NCBI GenBank assembly: GCA_040772545.1
Contig: JAXGXY010000001.1
Coordinates: 620,001-684,000 of the forward strand
Reading direction: 5' to 3'
Length of the DNA: 64,000 bases
From: UBA1431 sp002329665
Lineage (GTDB): Bacteria; Bacillota; Clostridia; Christensenellales; UBA1431
Below, in pieces: positions 42,879 through 52,284 of this stretch. Each line of letters opens with the position of its first letter. Position 1 is the first letter of the stretch. The notes beneath the pieces were generated by a model. It saw nothing but the letters and a program-made list of their open reading frames with translations, was not told where the DNA came from and searched no databases. The position numbers and the translations under genes are program-made.

Positions 42879-42935
42879 GAGGGCGTGCGCTCCGCAATAT
42901 TAGTGTGCTAGTAAACTAGAATAATGGGGGTATGT

Positions 42936-43214
42936 ATGATGAACAGATGCGGTTGCGCCTGCGAGGAATGCGCGTCATGGCCGGCCGAATGCCCCGGCTG
43001 CGAGCAGACCCGGGGGACGCCCTACTGGACGCAGCACGTCGGCCTGGAAGCGTGCCCGATCTACGTCTGCTGCACCGGCAGGGCGCATGCGGACTGCGGG
43101 GAATGCGAGGAGAGTCCCTGCCAAACGTGGGTTGGCCTGAAGGACCCGTCCCTTTCCGACGAGGAGCACCGAAAGTCGATAGAAGAGCGCGTGAACAGCC
43201 TGACGCGCAAATGA
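42936..43214 (+). CDS. Small Cys-rich DUF3795-like protein
   Basis: This 92-residue protein has ten or more Cys in paired arrangement: CGCACEECASWPAECPGCEQ, ACPIYVCC, CGECEESPC. This suggests a metal or iron-sulfur site of the DUF3795 kind. The end (SDEEHRKSIEERVNSL) is a charged helix. ATG 42936 follows GGGGG by five bases; ATG 42939 is equally possible. Function unknown. Confidence 0.75.
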   Translation: MMNRCGCACEECASWPAECPGCEQTRGTPYWTQHVGLEACPIYVCCTGRAHADCGECEESPCQTWVGLKDPSLSDEEHRKSIEERVNSLTRK

Positions 43215-43246
43215 GCGCGGCCGCGGGGATGAAGGGAGAAGGAACT

Positions 43247-43654
43247 GTGGGCGAAATACTGTCGAAATGCGGGTTCAGGTGCGATATCTGCCCGGCGTAC
43301 ACGGAAAACATCGAAAGCGACGAAGACAGGGCAGCGGTCAGCCGGGGATGGAAGCGGCTGTTCGGGTTCGAGGTCCCGCCGGACAGGGTGGAGTGCGCGG
43401 GCTGCAACAACGAAGGACAGCACGCCGACACCGGGTGCCCCGTCCGGCCCTGCGCGATCGAAATGGGCGTAGAGAACTGCGCGTACTGCACCGAGTTCGA
43501 ATGCGGCGCGCTCAGGACGCGCACCGGATTCCTTAAAGACTACCTCAAAAACGGCCAGGACCTTATAAAAGGGGATTACGAACGCTACATACGCCCCTAC
43601 GAGAGCAGAAAAAGGCTGATTAGGCTGCGGGAAGGGCGAGAAGACGCGGAATGA
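43247..43654 (+). CDS. DUF3795 family Cys-rich protein
   Basis: This 135-residue protein has the DUF3795 signature CGFRCDICPAYTEN, CAGCNNEGQHADTGCPVRPCAIEMGVENCAYCTEFECG. The Cys spacing suggests a zinc or iron-sulfur site. GTG 43247 behind AGAAGGAA gives the family-like N-terminus; ATG 43211, overlapping the previous stop, is a longer alternative. Paired with the preceding Cys-rich gene. Function unknown. Confidence 0.78.
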   Translation: MGEILSKCGFRCDICPAYTENIESDEDRAAVSRGWKRLFGFEVPPDRVECAGCNNEGQHADTGCPVRPCAIEMGVENCAYCTEFECGALRTRTGFLKDYLKNGQDLIKGDYERYIRPYESRKRLIRLREGREDAE

Positions 43655-43815
43655 TAAGGCATCACGTCCCATCCAAATGAGGCTGCCGGCGTATGGCGCC
43701 TCTTTTTTTGCGTTCCTTTTTGAAATGCCGCCGAATAATTCGGGAGGCATCACGGGATGCTATGGACGAATCGCCGGACTGCATGAGCGGCGGCGGACAC
43801 GGGGGGGATGCGTTA

Positions 43816-44196
43816 ATGAAAGGCAAAACGATACTGTACTGGCTCTGCGGCGCGCTCGTGAGCATATTCTTCCTCATATTCTTCTGGCAGCAGGCGGTGT
43901 TCAGCCCGGCCGGGGGCGATGGCTTCACGGAGTCGATCGAACGGGCGATGCGGCACGCGGCGGCGGGGGACTGGGAGAACGCCGGGAAGGAGGCCGACAG
44001 GGTCAGGCGGATGTGGTCTGATGGAAACGCCCTGGTCGCGCTGAAATACGCCGAGTCGGACTACACCTTTTTAAACGTATACCTCATCCGGTTCGACAGG
44101 GCCGTGAAGCAGCGCGACGTCGAAGAGGTCGTGCGCGAAGGCGGGGCGTCCATCTATATGTTCGAAAACATGACTTCCATCGTACCCAAACCGTGA
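43816..44196 (+). CDS. DUF4363 family protein
   Basis: This 126-residue protein has an N-terminal signal anchor (ILYWLCGALVSIFFLIFFW) and an exported helical domain (ESIERAMRHAAAGDWENAGKEADRVRRMW). It matches DUF4363, which is regularly paired with DUF421. It starts at ATG 43816 and lies ten bp before the DUF421 gene. Confidence 0.85.
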   Translation: MKGKTILYWLCGALVSIFFLIFFWQQAVFSPAGGDGFTESIERAMRHAAAGDWENAGKEADRVRRMWSDGNALVALKYAESDYTFLNVYLIRFDRAVKQRDVEEVVREGGASIYMFENMTSIVPKP

Positions 44197-44206
44197 GGAG
44201 CCGGAT

Positions 44207-44911
44207 ATGGAGGCATTGCTGGTATACGCCGCGCGCTGCGTCGTGATGGTGCTGGTGATTTGGGCCGTGTCCATAGTGCTGGGCAAGAAATCCCTTTTGC
44301 AGTTTTCCGCCTTCGACATCGGCATACTGATGATCGTATCGACCGTGATCGCCCAGCCCCTGGTGACGAAGGACGTCGTAAAGACGGCAGCCGGCGTCGT
44401 CATACTGCTGGCGGGCATCATCGTCATAGGCAAACTTTCGCTGAGAAGCAGGTTTTACATGGCGGACTACAGGCCGTCCGTACTCATCGCCGGCGGCGTC
44501 ATCAAAAAAGAGGAACTCAGGAAAAACCATATGAGCATCCACGCCCTGCTCGCGCTCCTCAGGGCGCAGGGATATACGAGGGTTTCCGATGTGAACTTCG
44601 CAATATTAGAACTCGGGGGCAACATATCGGTGGTCCCCAGGAACAGCGCGAGGCCCGTGACCGTACGGGACATGGGCATCCCGGTCCCGGACGGCGGCCT
44701 GACCCTCCCGGTCGTAATGGACGGCGTCGCCTACCCCGACATGCTCGAAGCGGCCGGCGTGACCTTGCAATGGCTGGAAGACGAGCTAAAAAAACGTTAC
44801 CGCTGCGTTGTGGCCGACGTGTTCTACGCCGAGACGGACGGCCGCCTTGGGCTGTACGTGAACCTCTACAGCCAAAGCGGCGAAGGGACCGGGCGGCGCC
44901 GCGGCCCGTGA
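44207..44911 (+). CDS. DUF421 (YetF-like) membrane protein
   Basis: This 234-residue protein has three N-terminal helices with GKKSLLQFSAFDIGILMIVSTVIAQPLV and the DUF421 soluble part (RPSVLIAGGVIKKEELRKNHMSIHALLALLRAQGYTRVSDVNFAILELGGNISVVP). In Bacillus, YetF-type proteins act in spore or membrane-associated roles that are poorly defined. It forms an operon with DUF4363. Confidence 0.9.
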   Translation: MEALLVYAARCVVMVLVIWAVSIVLGKKSLLQFSAFDIGILMIVSTVIAQPLVTKDVVKTAAGVVILLAGIIVIGKLSLRSRFYMADYRPSVLIAGGVIKKEELRKNHMSIHALLALLRAQGYTRVSDVNFAILELGGNISVVPRNSARPVTVRDMGIPVPDGGLTLPVVMDGVAYPDMLEAAGVTLQWLEDELKKRYRCVVADVFYAETDGRLGLYVNLYSQSGEGTGRRRGP

Positions 44912-44923
44912 AAAATATTCGTA

Positions 44924-46018
44924 TTAACCGAAACCGCGGCGTTTCGTCACCCACGAAAAAACGATCCCCAGAAAGAGCAGCATCCCGCCGTAGCCCACGG
45001 CGGGATATATGTACCTTACCATGTTGGAGAACCCGAACTGCCCTGCGGCGAAGGCGGCCGCCGCGGTGACGGCCGTGATCCAAGGCCGCGCCGCCCCGCT
45101 CCGGCAGGCGGCGGTGGTCCTTCGCATGAAGCCGAACAGGTTCCCTACCGCAGTGGTATAGATGGCCCCGAGCAGCACGAAGGCGAAGACCAGCCTGAAC
45201 ACCGGCGAGATGCCGGAACTGATGGCGCCCATCGGCACCTCGACCCCCGAAAGGGAGCCGATGTTGGTGAATATGCAGAAGTAGATGCCGAGTATCCCCG
45301 CGCCCAGCCCCAGGCTCCCCAGCAGCGCGCCCTGCATCAGCGTCCGTTTCTTCGCCGTCCCCGCGCCCAAGGGGCCGAGCACGCCCACCGCGACGACGAG
45401 GTTGTAGGAAGCGTAGTTGATTGCCGCCGTGATCCAGTTGGGCGCCGCGCCCGACAGCCCGGCGGAGAGCTCGAGGTCCCGCACGGAAACGGGGTTGGCG
45501 ATCAGGCAAAAAAGCGTGATCGCGAGGACGGCCAGGAGCAGGAAGGGGACGATCAGGCCGTTTGCGTTCAATACGCCCTTTGTCCCGGCAAGCACCGTCA
45601 GCAGCGCGGCAAGGGCCATGAAAGCCGTGCCCCAGAGCGGGGAGACATGGAACTGTTCCGCGAACACGGCGCCGGAGCCCGCGACCATCGTCGCGAGTCC
45701 GCCAAACAGGAAGACGGTGATGACGAGGTCCAAAAAAGCGCCCAGCACCCTGCCGTTGGTGAAACGCACGATGTCCACGTGGGAGCGCGCCTCGAGGTTC
45801 CTGCCGAGGATGAGGACCGCGTAGCCGAACAGGAAGAACAGCGCCGTGGCGAGGACGACGCCGAGGACCCCCTCCCGGCCGAAGGCGTTGAAGAACTGGA
45901 GCACTTCCTGCCCGGACGCGAATCCCGCTCCCACGATCGTGCCGATGTACACGGCCGCGATTCGAAGGGGACCCGCAGAGGACGGCGCGCCGGTTTTCCC
46001 GGCGGCATGGTCGCGCAT
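44924..46018 (-). CDS. YkvI-family membrane transporter-like protein
   Basis: This 364-residue protein with about ten helices begins AAVYIGTIVGAGFASGQEVLQFFNAFG, the YkvI (COG3814) signature related to amino-acid/sodium symporters. Substrate unknown. A ribosome site GGTGGGG precedes the ATG at 46018. It is convergent with the DUF421 gene and 64 bp after the patatin gene on the same strand. Confidence 0.88.
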   Translation of the reverse strand: MRDHAAGKTGAPSSAGPLRIAAVYIGTIVGAGFASGQEVLQFFNAFGREGVLGVVLATALFFLFGYAVLILGRNLEARSHVDIVRFTNGRVLGAFLDLVITVFLFGGLATMVAGSGAVFAEQFHVSPLWGTAFMALAALLTVLAGTKGVLNANGLIVPFLLLAVLAITLFCLIANPVSVRDLELSAGLSGAAPNWITAAINYASYNLVVAVGVLGPLGAGTAKKRTLMQGALLGSLGLGAGILGIYFCIFTNIGSLSGVEVPMGAISSGISPVFRLVFAFVLLGAIYTTAVGNLFGFMRRTTAACRSGAARPWITAVTAAAAFAAGQFGFSNMVRYIYPAVGYGGMLLFLGIVFSWVTKRRGFG

Positions 46019-46082
46019 AAATATTCACCCCACCCTGGGTATGGCCCGGCGCCGCGCGCCGGTTCTTTGCCGTTCCTCCGGT

Positions 46083-47000
46083 TTACGGCTTCATGAAGGG
46101 GACGGCGCGAACAGAATCGGGCGCTGTGGCCGTTGATGTTTCCAGTGCGCGCCTGATCGAAGGCATCTGCAGCATGCAGGCTTCGTACCCGCGGCGGACG
46201 GTTTCGGGTATTTTGTCCACCTCGAGCAGGCTGACGTCGAATATGCCGGGCAGCAGCACGTAGTCCGCGTACATGGAACTCGTTTGCGAGATCTGATACG
46301 ACATGACGTCGATGCTCTGGAACATAATCTCCAGGATATTGTCCACGTCCTTTTTCTGCTGTCCGGCATACCCGAGGTTGACGGCCAGCACTTTTTTTGC
46401 GCCCATTCGCCGGAGGATGGCGGCCGGGACGTTGTCGCGCACGCCCCCGTCCACGAGCCGCATGCCGGCGACCGTCTCGGGCTTGAAGACGGCCGGTACC
46501 GCGGTGCTCGCCCGGACGGCCCGCCACAGCTCGGCGTCGTCTATGTACACCGTTTTGTCCCCGGTTAAGGCCTGCGGCAGGCGGGAGACGAACATCACGA
46601 GCCTGGCGCTGTTGATGTCCACCGCCGTGACGGCCAGCGGCACGCGCACGTCCCGAATACTGACCACGCCTTTTTCTTTCAGAAGGCCTTTGAAGATTCG
46701 GCCCAGCCGTTCGCCCCGGATGAGGCCGTCGAACGTGACCCTGGTCTTCGTGGCGAAACCCCAGAGCAGCGAGCAGAGGTCGCGGAAGTTGTAATCGAGC
46801 ACCCTCTGCGCGTTTTCTGTGAAAATGCCTTCGATCTCCTCCGGGGCGTAGCCGGCGGCAAACAGCGCGCCGACCATCGCGCCGGCGCTGGTTCCCGCAA
46901 CGAAGGAAGGCGTGAGCCCTTCTTCTTTCAGGGCCATGAGCACGCCCGCGTGCGCCGCCCCCCGCGCACCGCCGCCCGAGAGCACCAATCCGAATTCCAT
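46083..47000 (-). CDS. Patatin-like phospholipase (RssA type)
   Basis: This 305-residue acyl hydrolase has an oxyanion glycine motif GGGARG at residues 9-14, the nucleophile Ser-38 in GTSAG and the catalytic Asp in DGGVRDNVP. Central regions such as VPLAVTAVDINSARLV and STAVPAVFKPETV are typical of bacterial cytoplasmic patatins. Substrate presumably lipid or lysolipid. Confidence 0.92.
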   Translation of the reverse strand: MEFGLVLSGGGARGAAHAGVLMALKEEGLTPSFVAGTSAGAMVGALFAAGYAPEEIEGIFTENAQRVLDYNFRDLCSLLWGFATKTRVTFDGLIRGERLGRIFKGLLKEKGVVSIRDVRVPLAVTAVDINSARLVMFVSRLPQALTGDKTVYIDDAELWRAVRASTAVPAVFKPETVAGMRLVDGGVRDNVPAAILRRMGAKKVLAVNLGYAGQQKKDVDNILEIMFQSIDVMSYQISQTSSMYADYVLLPGIFDVSLLEVDKIPETVRRGYEACMLQMPSIRRALETSTATAPDSVRAVPFMKP

Positions 47001-47213
47001 GCTCGAAACACTCCTTGGAAAACATTTCTACATCATATTCGGGCGCTTATGTAATTACGTCATGGGATTCGTACGAAGGCCGGGGAAGATTTTTCCCCGA
47101 AATGCCAGCAAGGCTTTTTCATAAACAGCTGATACGAGAATTTTTTTGCTTATGGACTAATGCGCAGTTATGCATAATAAACTGTCAACAAAAAGTTTCC
47201 GAGGTCAATAAGC

Positions 47214-48335
47214 ATGTTTCTCGTGATAAGGCTGCGCAAAGCCGTGCTGTTCGTATCGCTGTTCCTCTGCGCGGCGATACCGGTTTGTCTTCTCGTTTTT
47301 CTCCTGAAACCGGATCTGGTCCCGGTGTCGTCCGTACCGGAGAAGACGGACCAGGCGGTCATGGCGTGCATTGACAAACTAGTCGCCGTGCGAAACGATT
47401 CGCTGCTCAGAGGGGATCTTGAAACCATCGAAAGATTCTACAACACAAAAGTGCGAAACGGGCTGTACGCCTACGACCACGAGGTAAAAAAGACGAAATA
47501 CCTGAAAAACTGGGCGCAGAAACAGGGCGTGCAATTCATCTCCATCAAATCCAGGATCCAAAAAAAGTGGATCAAAGCCGATACGGACAAAATCACCGTC
47601 AACTTCCTCGCGTCGACGGAATACAGGTACGTCTACAGGGACAGGCCCGAAGTGGAAAACGTGATGCGCATCGGGACCTATCACGAGATCGTTCTGCATC
47701 AGTATGAAAACGTATGGCTCATTTCCAGGGAATGGTACACCGACCCGTTCGCGGACGCGCTCGACCTTGAAAACATCGACATGGAAGAGGAAAGGAACTT
47801 CATACTGTCGCAGGAAGCCGCCCGATCCTTGGACATCAACGATAGGAGGCTCAGGGCGGTGGAGTACGCCGATACCTACTGCGGCGCGGCGTCGTCGGGC
47901 GAAAACGGCTACGACTACAACAAGGAGTACAAGAATTACAACCACGTCGGCGGGGACTGTGCGAACTTCGTTTCCCAGGTGCTCTACGCGGGCGGCTTCA
48001 AGAAGACGGGCACATGGAACTACCACAAAGACGGAAGCCGCGCCTGGCTCAAGTCGCAGGCGCTCAAGGACTTCATGCTCTACAGCGGGAGGGCTTCCCT
48101 TTTGGCGTACGGATCCTACGGCGAAGTGCTCAAAGCGTCCTACAAACTGCTCCCCGGCGACATCGTCGCCTACTGGAAAAAAGGCAAGGTGGTCCATGTC
48201 GCCGTCGTCACCGGCGCCGACTCGCGCGGCTATGCCCTGGTGAACTGCCACAATACGGACAGGTACAGGGTGCCCTGGGATCTCGGTTGGAGCGACAGCA
48301 GGATCAGGTTCTACCTGCTTCGGGTGCACTACTAA
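47214..48335 (+). CDS. Exported amidase_6-domain protein
   Basis: This 373-residue protein has an N-terminal signal anchor (VLFVSLFLCAAIPVCLLVFLL), a helical/beta region of about 170 residues (ERFYNTKVRNGLYAYDHEVKKTKYLKNWA) and a C-terminal amidase_6 domain (about 215-370). The domain has NHVGGDCANFVSQVLYAGGF with candidate catalytic Cys at about 249, and KVVHVAVVTGAD with the His. Such proteins occur around spore and cell-wall turnover; activity is inferred from the fold only. A second amidase_6 protein lies at 57171. Confidence 0.87.
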   Translation: MFLVIRLRKAVLFVSLFLCAAIPVCLLVFLLKPDLVPVSSVPEKTDQAVMACIDKLVAVRNDSLLRGDLETIERFYNTKVRNGLYAYDHEVKKTKYLKNWAQKQGVQFISIKSRIQKKWIKADTDKITVNFLASTEYRYVYRDRPEVENVMRIGTYHEIVLHQYENVWLISREWYTDPFADALDLENIDMEEERNFILSQEAARSLDINDRRLRAVEYADTYCGAASSGENGYDYNKEYKNYNHVGGDCANFVSQVLYAGGFKKTGTWNYHKDGSRAWLKSQALKDFMLYSGRASLLAYGSYGEVLKASYKLLPGDIVAYWKKGKVVHVAVVTGADSRGYALVNCHNTDRYRVPWDLGWSDSRIRFYLLRVHY

Positions 48336-48353
48336 AAGGCGCATAACCATTAA

Positions 48354-48390
48354 GGGCCTCCCGCCGATTCATTGGCGGGAGGCCCTTATC
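48354..48390. terminator. Bidirectional terminator between convergent genes
   Basis: GGGCCTCCCGCC (48354-48365) is perfectly complementary to GGCGGGAGGCCC (48374-48385). It lies between the stops of the amidase gene and the DUF2207 gene. Confidence 0.85.
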
Positions 48391-48446
48391 ACTCCAGGGT
48401 CGGTTCAAACGTTAAGCGGCAGGCCGCAGGTTTAACGCCGGCACTG

Positions 48447-50342
48447 TTACCAGCCGCCGCCGCCTCCGCCGCCGAAGCCGCCGCCGGAAAAGCCTCCGCC
48501 GCCGGAAAAACCGCCGCCGCCGAACCCGTCGGTGCCGCCTTTGGGCGAGGGCCTCGCCGCCATCGCCGAGCCCATGGAATACAGGGACCGGTTGAGCGAA
48601 TGCATCAGCCACAGCGTGGTGAACGTGCTCATGCCGTAGCCGTGGTACCAGACGGGCGGAGGAGGCTGGATGCCGATATTCTCGAAACGCCTGGCCCAGG
48701 CCTCGGACACGCCCAGCACGTAGGCATAGGGCAGTACCTTATAAAAATACTGCGGGTTCTCGTTTACCAGCATCTCGAGGCGGGATTTCTCCGCCGTGGC
48801 GATGAAGTTCTTGAGCCCCAGTATCCGCCCCAGCCACTGAACGCCGATGTCCGTCCGCTTGCGCATGAATACGGAGAGCAGCCCCAGCGCAAGCGTCGCC
48901 GCCACGCCCACGATACCGAGCACCGGCATGTTATAGAGCAGGAACATCAGCGCGAGGTATGCGGCCATCGCGGCCCCCAGGAATATGAGGGAGCCGGCGA
49001 GCTGGAACGCGCGCTTGCGCCGTGTCAGCCCGCGCCATCCCCGCATCAGCCGTCCCAGTATATAGACGGAAGGCAGCAGGACGACGAGCGGGATAAGGGA
49101 TATGAAGGCCGCGCCCATGAAGCTGTCCATGTATATGTAGTTGGCATAGAGCAGCGAGAGCACGAACGGCAGCGCCGCGAAGAAGCTCAACAGCGCTTGG
49201 AACCTGAGCGAGCGCTTGGTGAACACGCGCCTCTGCTTGCTTTCAAAAGCCGCGGAAATGCCGGACTTGACGCCGGTCATCGTATCATAGAACGTGTATT
49301 TGAGCTCGTCGACCGAGACCTCTTCCCGGTTGGCGAACAGTCCGTCGAAGAACGTGCGCTCGAAAGGCTTGGCGGTATCCGGAAGATCTTTTAATTTTCG
49401 AAGGACCAGGGCGTTTTTTTCCTTTTCCTCGATCTCCAGATAACCCTTCTCGGCCCAGTAGATGATGAGCGATACGGCGTCCCTGTTGTCTACGCTCCCG
49501 TCGATCACGTACCCGACTTCCGCGCTGGTCAGGCCGTCCGGCGGTTCGAACTCGACCGTCCGCACGGGCTTGCGGTCCAAACCGAAGAGGAGGAACAGGA
49601 CCAGGCCGACGAGCACGAGCCCGCCCATCACGACGATGATAAGCAGTTCGAGGGGGGCCATCGTGCGCTCGCCCACGAAATACCCCTCCAAAAGCTCGGT
49701 ATAGACCGTGATGCCCTCGAATGCGGATAGGGGCCGTGTGCTCGACCCGGTGATCACGTTGCCGTCCACCTGGAGGCGCACGTCTTGTTGCGTAGAGCCG
49801 TACTTGCCCGAATAGGCCTGAAGCCCGCTGCTGTCGAAAGCCTTGGGCATGCGGACGGTGAAGGAGACGTTGTCGATGGGCACCTCCCATTGCGTGCCGA
49901 TGATGTTGTAATATAAGAAGTCGTATTCGTCGATCCGGTCGTCGCCCACATCGAGGCTGTATTTGACGGTGTAGACCTTTTTCCCGGTGACGAGCCGGTC
50001 CGGGTCGCCTATCCTGATGTGGTAGACGCCGTCTTCCGTATACGTTTCAAAGGGGGCGCCGGAAACGTCCGCGTTGTATATGAAGGCCCTGTACTCCTTT
50101 TTGCCTTCCGGAGTATCCCACTTATAGGTGAGGGGGACACTGCAATAGATGCCGTGCAGCGGAGCGTTGAAATCGACCGTGATGACCTGCGTGACGTCGT
50201 AGACGTTGTTTTCCTGAAGGGTGATGTCGACGTTGAAATCCGTGATGTGGAAACCGCCCGCCGCACCGGCGGCGGACGGTGCGAGAACTGCACAAAGCGC
50301 GAGCGCCAGCAGCACGAGGACGAGAAAACGAATCTTTTTCAT
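48447..50342 (-). CDS. DUF2207 membrane protein with Gly-rich tail
   Basis: This 631-residue protein has a signal peptide (FLVLVLLALALCAVLAPSAAGA) and the exported DUF2207 beta domain (FHITDFNVDITLQENNVYDVTQVITVDF). A helix follows near 240-260, then a cytoplasmic winged-helix-like region (LTSAEVGYVIDGSVDNRDAVSLIIYWAEKGYLEI) and two more helix pairs. It ends in a Gly/Phe/Ser tail, as usual for the family. It lies 78 bp after lemA on the same strand, a common pairing. Function unknown. Confidence 0.92.
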   Translation of the reverse strand: MKKIRFLVLVLLALALCAVLAPSAAGAAGGFHITDFNVDITLQENNVYDVTQVITVDFNAPLHGIYCSVPLTYKWDTPEGKKEYRAFIYNADVSGAPFETYTEDGVYHIRIGDPDRLVTGKKVYTVKYSLDVGDDRIDEYDFLYYNIIGTQWEVPIDNVSFTVRMPKAFDSSGLQAYSGKYGSTQQDVRLQVDGNVITGSSTRPLSAFEGITVYTELLEGYFVGERTMAPLELLIIVVMGGLVLVGLVLFLLFGLDRKPVRTVEFEPPDGLTSAEVGYVIDGSVDNRDAVSLIIYWAEKGYLEIEEKEKNALVLRKLKDLPDTAKPFERTFFDGLFANREEVSVDELKYTFYDTMTGVKSGISAAFESKQRRVFTKRSLRFQALLSFFAALPFVLSLLYANYIYMDSFMGAAFISLIPLVVLLPSVYILGRLMRGWRGLTRRKRAFQLAGSLIFLGAAMAAYLALMFLLYNMPVLGIVGVAATLALGLLSVFMRKRTDIGVQWLGRILGLKNFIATAEKSRLEMLVNENPQYFYKVLPYAYVLGVSEAWARRFENIGIQPPPPVWYHGYGMSTFTTLWLMHSLNRSLYSMGSAMAARPSPKGGTDGFGGGGFSGGGGFSGGGFGGGGGGGW

Positions 50343-50420
50343 GGGCGGAGCCTCCTTACGGCCACGATAGCAGGCCGGGCCCGGAGGCGTCCGCCGCCGT
50401 GCCCCGCCGCACCGTTTTCT

Positions 50421-50969
50421 TTAAAACTGGACCTTGACGTTTTCGCGTTCCTCGGTTCCTATCTCGAACATGGGCTTCCTTTCGAAGCGGAAAAGGCCCG
50501 CGATGATAGAACTCGGGAAGGCCTGGGTCTTGATGTTGTACTGCCGGACCGTTCCGTTGTAGTATCTCCTGGAAGTCGCGATGTCTTCCTCGATCTGGCG
50601 GAGCTGGGCCTGCAGGTCCAGGAAGTTTACGTTGGCCTTGAGGTCGGGGTACGCTTCGGCTATCGCAAACAGGGATTTGAGCGTGTCGGTAAGCGCGTTT
50701 TCGGCCTGCAGCCGCTCTTCCGTGGTGCCCGCGGAGGCGGTTTTGGCGCGCATGGCGATGACGTTTTCCAGCGTCTCCTTCTCATGCGCGGCGTAGCCTT
50801 TCACGGTCTCGACGAGGTTGGGGATAAGGTCGTACCTCTTCTTCATGTAGACGTCCATCGTGGAGAACGCTTCCTCCACCGTGATGCGCATGCGAATGAG
50901 CGCGTTGTAGGATAGGACTGCCCAGAGCACGAGGATGAGCAGCACGCCTCCGGCAATAATCCAGCCCAT
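50421..50969 (-). CDS. lemA: LemA family protein
   Basis: This 182-residue protein has one N-terminal membrane helix (WIIAGGVLLILVLWAVLSYNALI) and a long helical domain. The LemA motifs are present: MDVYMKKRYDLIPNLVETVKGYAAHEKETLENVIAMRA, AEAYPDLKANVNFLDLQAQLRQIEEDIATSRRYYNGTVRQYNIKTQAFPSSIIA. The start is the ATG at 50969 behind AGGAGG. It is followed by DUF2207 in one operon. Confidence 0.95.
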   Translation of the reverse strand: MGWIIAGGVLLILVLWAVLSYNALIRMRITVEEAFSTMDVYMKKRYDLIPNLVETVKGYAAHEKETLENVIAMRAKTASAGTTEERLQAENALTDTLKSLFAIAEAYPDLKANVNFLDLQAQLRQIEEDIATSRRYYNGTVRQYNIKTQAFPSSIIAGLFRFERKPMFEIGTEERENVKVQF

Positions 50970-51000
50970 ATGGAATACCTCCTGTTTCTGACTTGGTATC

Positions 51001-51029
51001 AGTATAATATGGAAACCCGTGGGATACAA
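51001..51029 (-). promoter_or_regulatory. Promoter of the lemA-DUF2207 operon
   Basis: Minus-strand TTGTAT (complement of 51024-51029) and TATACT (complement of 51001-51006) are 17 bp apart, 30 bp before the lemA start. Confidence 0.65.
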
Positions 51030-51131
51030 CGAAAGATCGTAAACGGTAAGCAAGCGCATAAACATATTCAGGCCGCGGCGGTTTTTCGCTAAAACCAGGG
51101 CCAAACAAAGATCATCCCTGACTATTTCGCC

Positions 51132-51740
51132 TCACAACGGCTTTTTGCTGAATCCGCAGCGGATGATATAGGTCACGTCATCCTCCTTGATCTCGTCGAG
51201 GTGGTTTTTGTGGTCCCTGAAAAATTCGTCGGATAGCTCGGAAAACGTGCCGGCCTTGGAAAAGCGGATGCAGCCCAAAACCATGTTGCCCGAGGCGGGG
51301 ATCGTGCCCGTGTCGTTGGGCGACCAGCGTGCCGAAGTATCCCTCACCGTCTGCTCGATGTCGCGCACGGCGTTGAGCTGGGAGTACTTATTGGTGCCGC
51401 TTTGGACGAAGAAGCTGAGCATCTGCGGATGCGCCGCTGCGTTGTCGGTCTGGTTCATGTAGACGACGATCGTTCCGTACCTCTGCGCGCCGCAGGAGAT
51501 TTTCGCAGCGGGATTTGCCACTTTTTTCCCGAAGATATACTGTTCGACCCATACGGAAAGCCAGGTATAGGTTTCGTCCACGTTGAAATCGAACACGAAG
51601 GACCCGTCGGTGGTCGCGGAAACGAGCAGTTTCTCCCTCTCGTCAAGCCGCACCGCCGTTATCGTGTTTTGGGGCGTCTGGCAGCCTGCGAGCGCGATGC
51701 ACAGCAATACTGACGATATAAGGGCCAGAATTCTTTTCAT
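51132..51740 (-). CDS. Putative lipoprotein of unknown function
   Basis: This 202-residue protein has a lipoprotein signal (ILALISSVLLCIALAGC, lipobox Cys near 19). The mature part is mixed beta (TDGSFVFDFNVDETYTWLSVWVEQYIFGKKV) with no motif I recognise. It lies upstream of lemA on the same strand, about 160 bp away and with a separate promoter between. Function unknown. Confidence 0.72.
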   Translation of the reverse strand: MKRILALISSVLLCIALAGCQTPQNTITAVRLDEREKLLVSATTDGSFVFDFNVDETYTWLSVWVEQYIFGKKVANPAAKISCGAQRYGTIVVYMNQTDNAAAHPQMLSFFVQSGTNKYSQLNAVRDIEQTVRDTSARWSPNDTGTIPASGNMVLGCIRFSKAGTFSELSDEFFRDHKNHLDEIKEDDVTYIIRCGFSKKPL

Positions 51741-51873
51741 ACGGGCGGTGCTCCTAACATGATAAGATGGACGGCATCACCCTGCATGGTGAAGGGACAC
51801 GATCGCTGCCTACAGTATACTATAGAACGTTGCGCCATTTCTATTATTTGGTAAAATCTGCTGAAAATGAATG

Positions 51874-51896
51874 ACCGCCATGAGCATGGCGGTTTT
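51874..51896 (+). terminator. Isolated terminator-like hairpin
   Basis: ACCGCCAT (51874) pairs with ATGGCGGT around GAGC, followed by TTTTCG. No plus-strand gene ends nearby. A weak promoter-like TTGCGC...TAAAAT lies upstream at about 51828-51855, so a very short transcript is possible. Confidence 0.5.
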
Positions 51897-51922
51897 CGCG
51901 GCTGATGAGCGTGAATACAAAT

Positions 51923-52284
51923 GGGCTGTCACATCCGTGAGCGTTACTGCAGGCTATGGGACCCGTAACCGTCCCGTCGTGTCAGTCGATGTGTTGTGAT
52001 TCTGCAATAGGCTGTCGAACCTTATATCCTGCGCGGCCCTGACACCAGGCCGCGGCCTCAGGACCTACAGGCGCCGGTTACCGCCCTTATCAACCGAGGC
52101 CACCCGTAAACGGAGCCTTCGGTTACCGGGACGCCAAAGCGGCGCAGGAAGCTTTTCCCTTCATGAGAGCCGAACATTGCGATCATCTCCCATTCGCCAT
52201 CAAAACCTTTCAGCGTCCTTTTTCGTTTAACCCTTGCTTGTATCTGTTTCTGCCTGCCTTATGCGCTCACGGATGTGGCAGCCC
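51923..52284. mobile_element. Element of about 362 bp bounded by imperfect inverted repeats
   Basis: The left end at 51923-51954 (GGGCTGTCACATCCGTGAGC...) reappears inverted at 52284-52252 (GGGCTGCCACATCCGTGAGC...). About 21 of the first 22 bases match, and both inner ends read GCAGGC. No transposase is encoded. Inside, a minus-strand ORF at 52186-52058 (42 residues, MIAMFGSHEGKSFLRRFGVP...) continues upstream without a start as KRKRTLKGFDGEWE, which looks like a fragment of something once coding. This fits a MITE or a decayed insertion sequence. No clear target duplication is visible. Confidence 0.5.
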
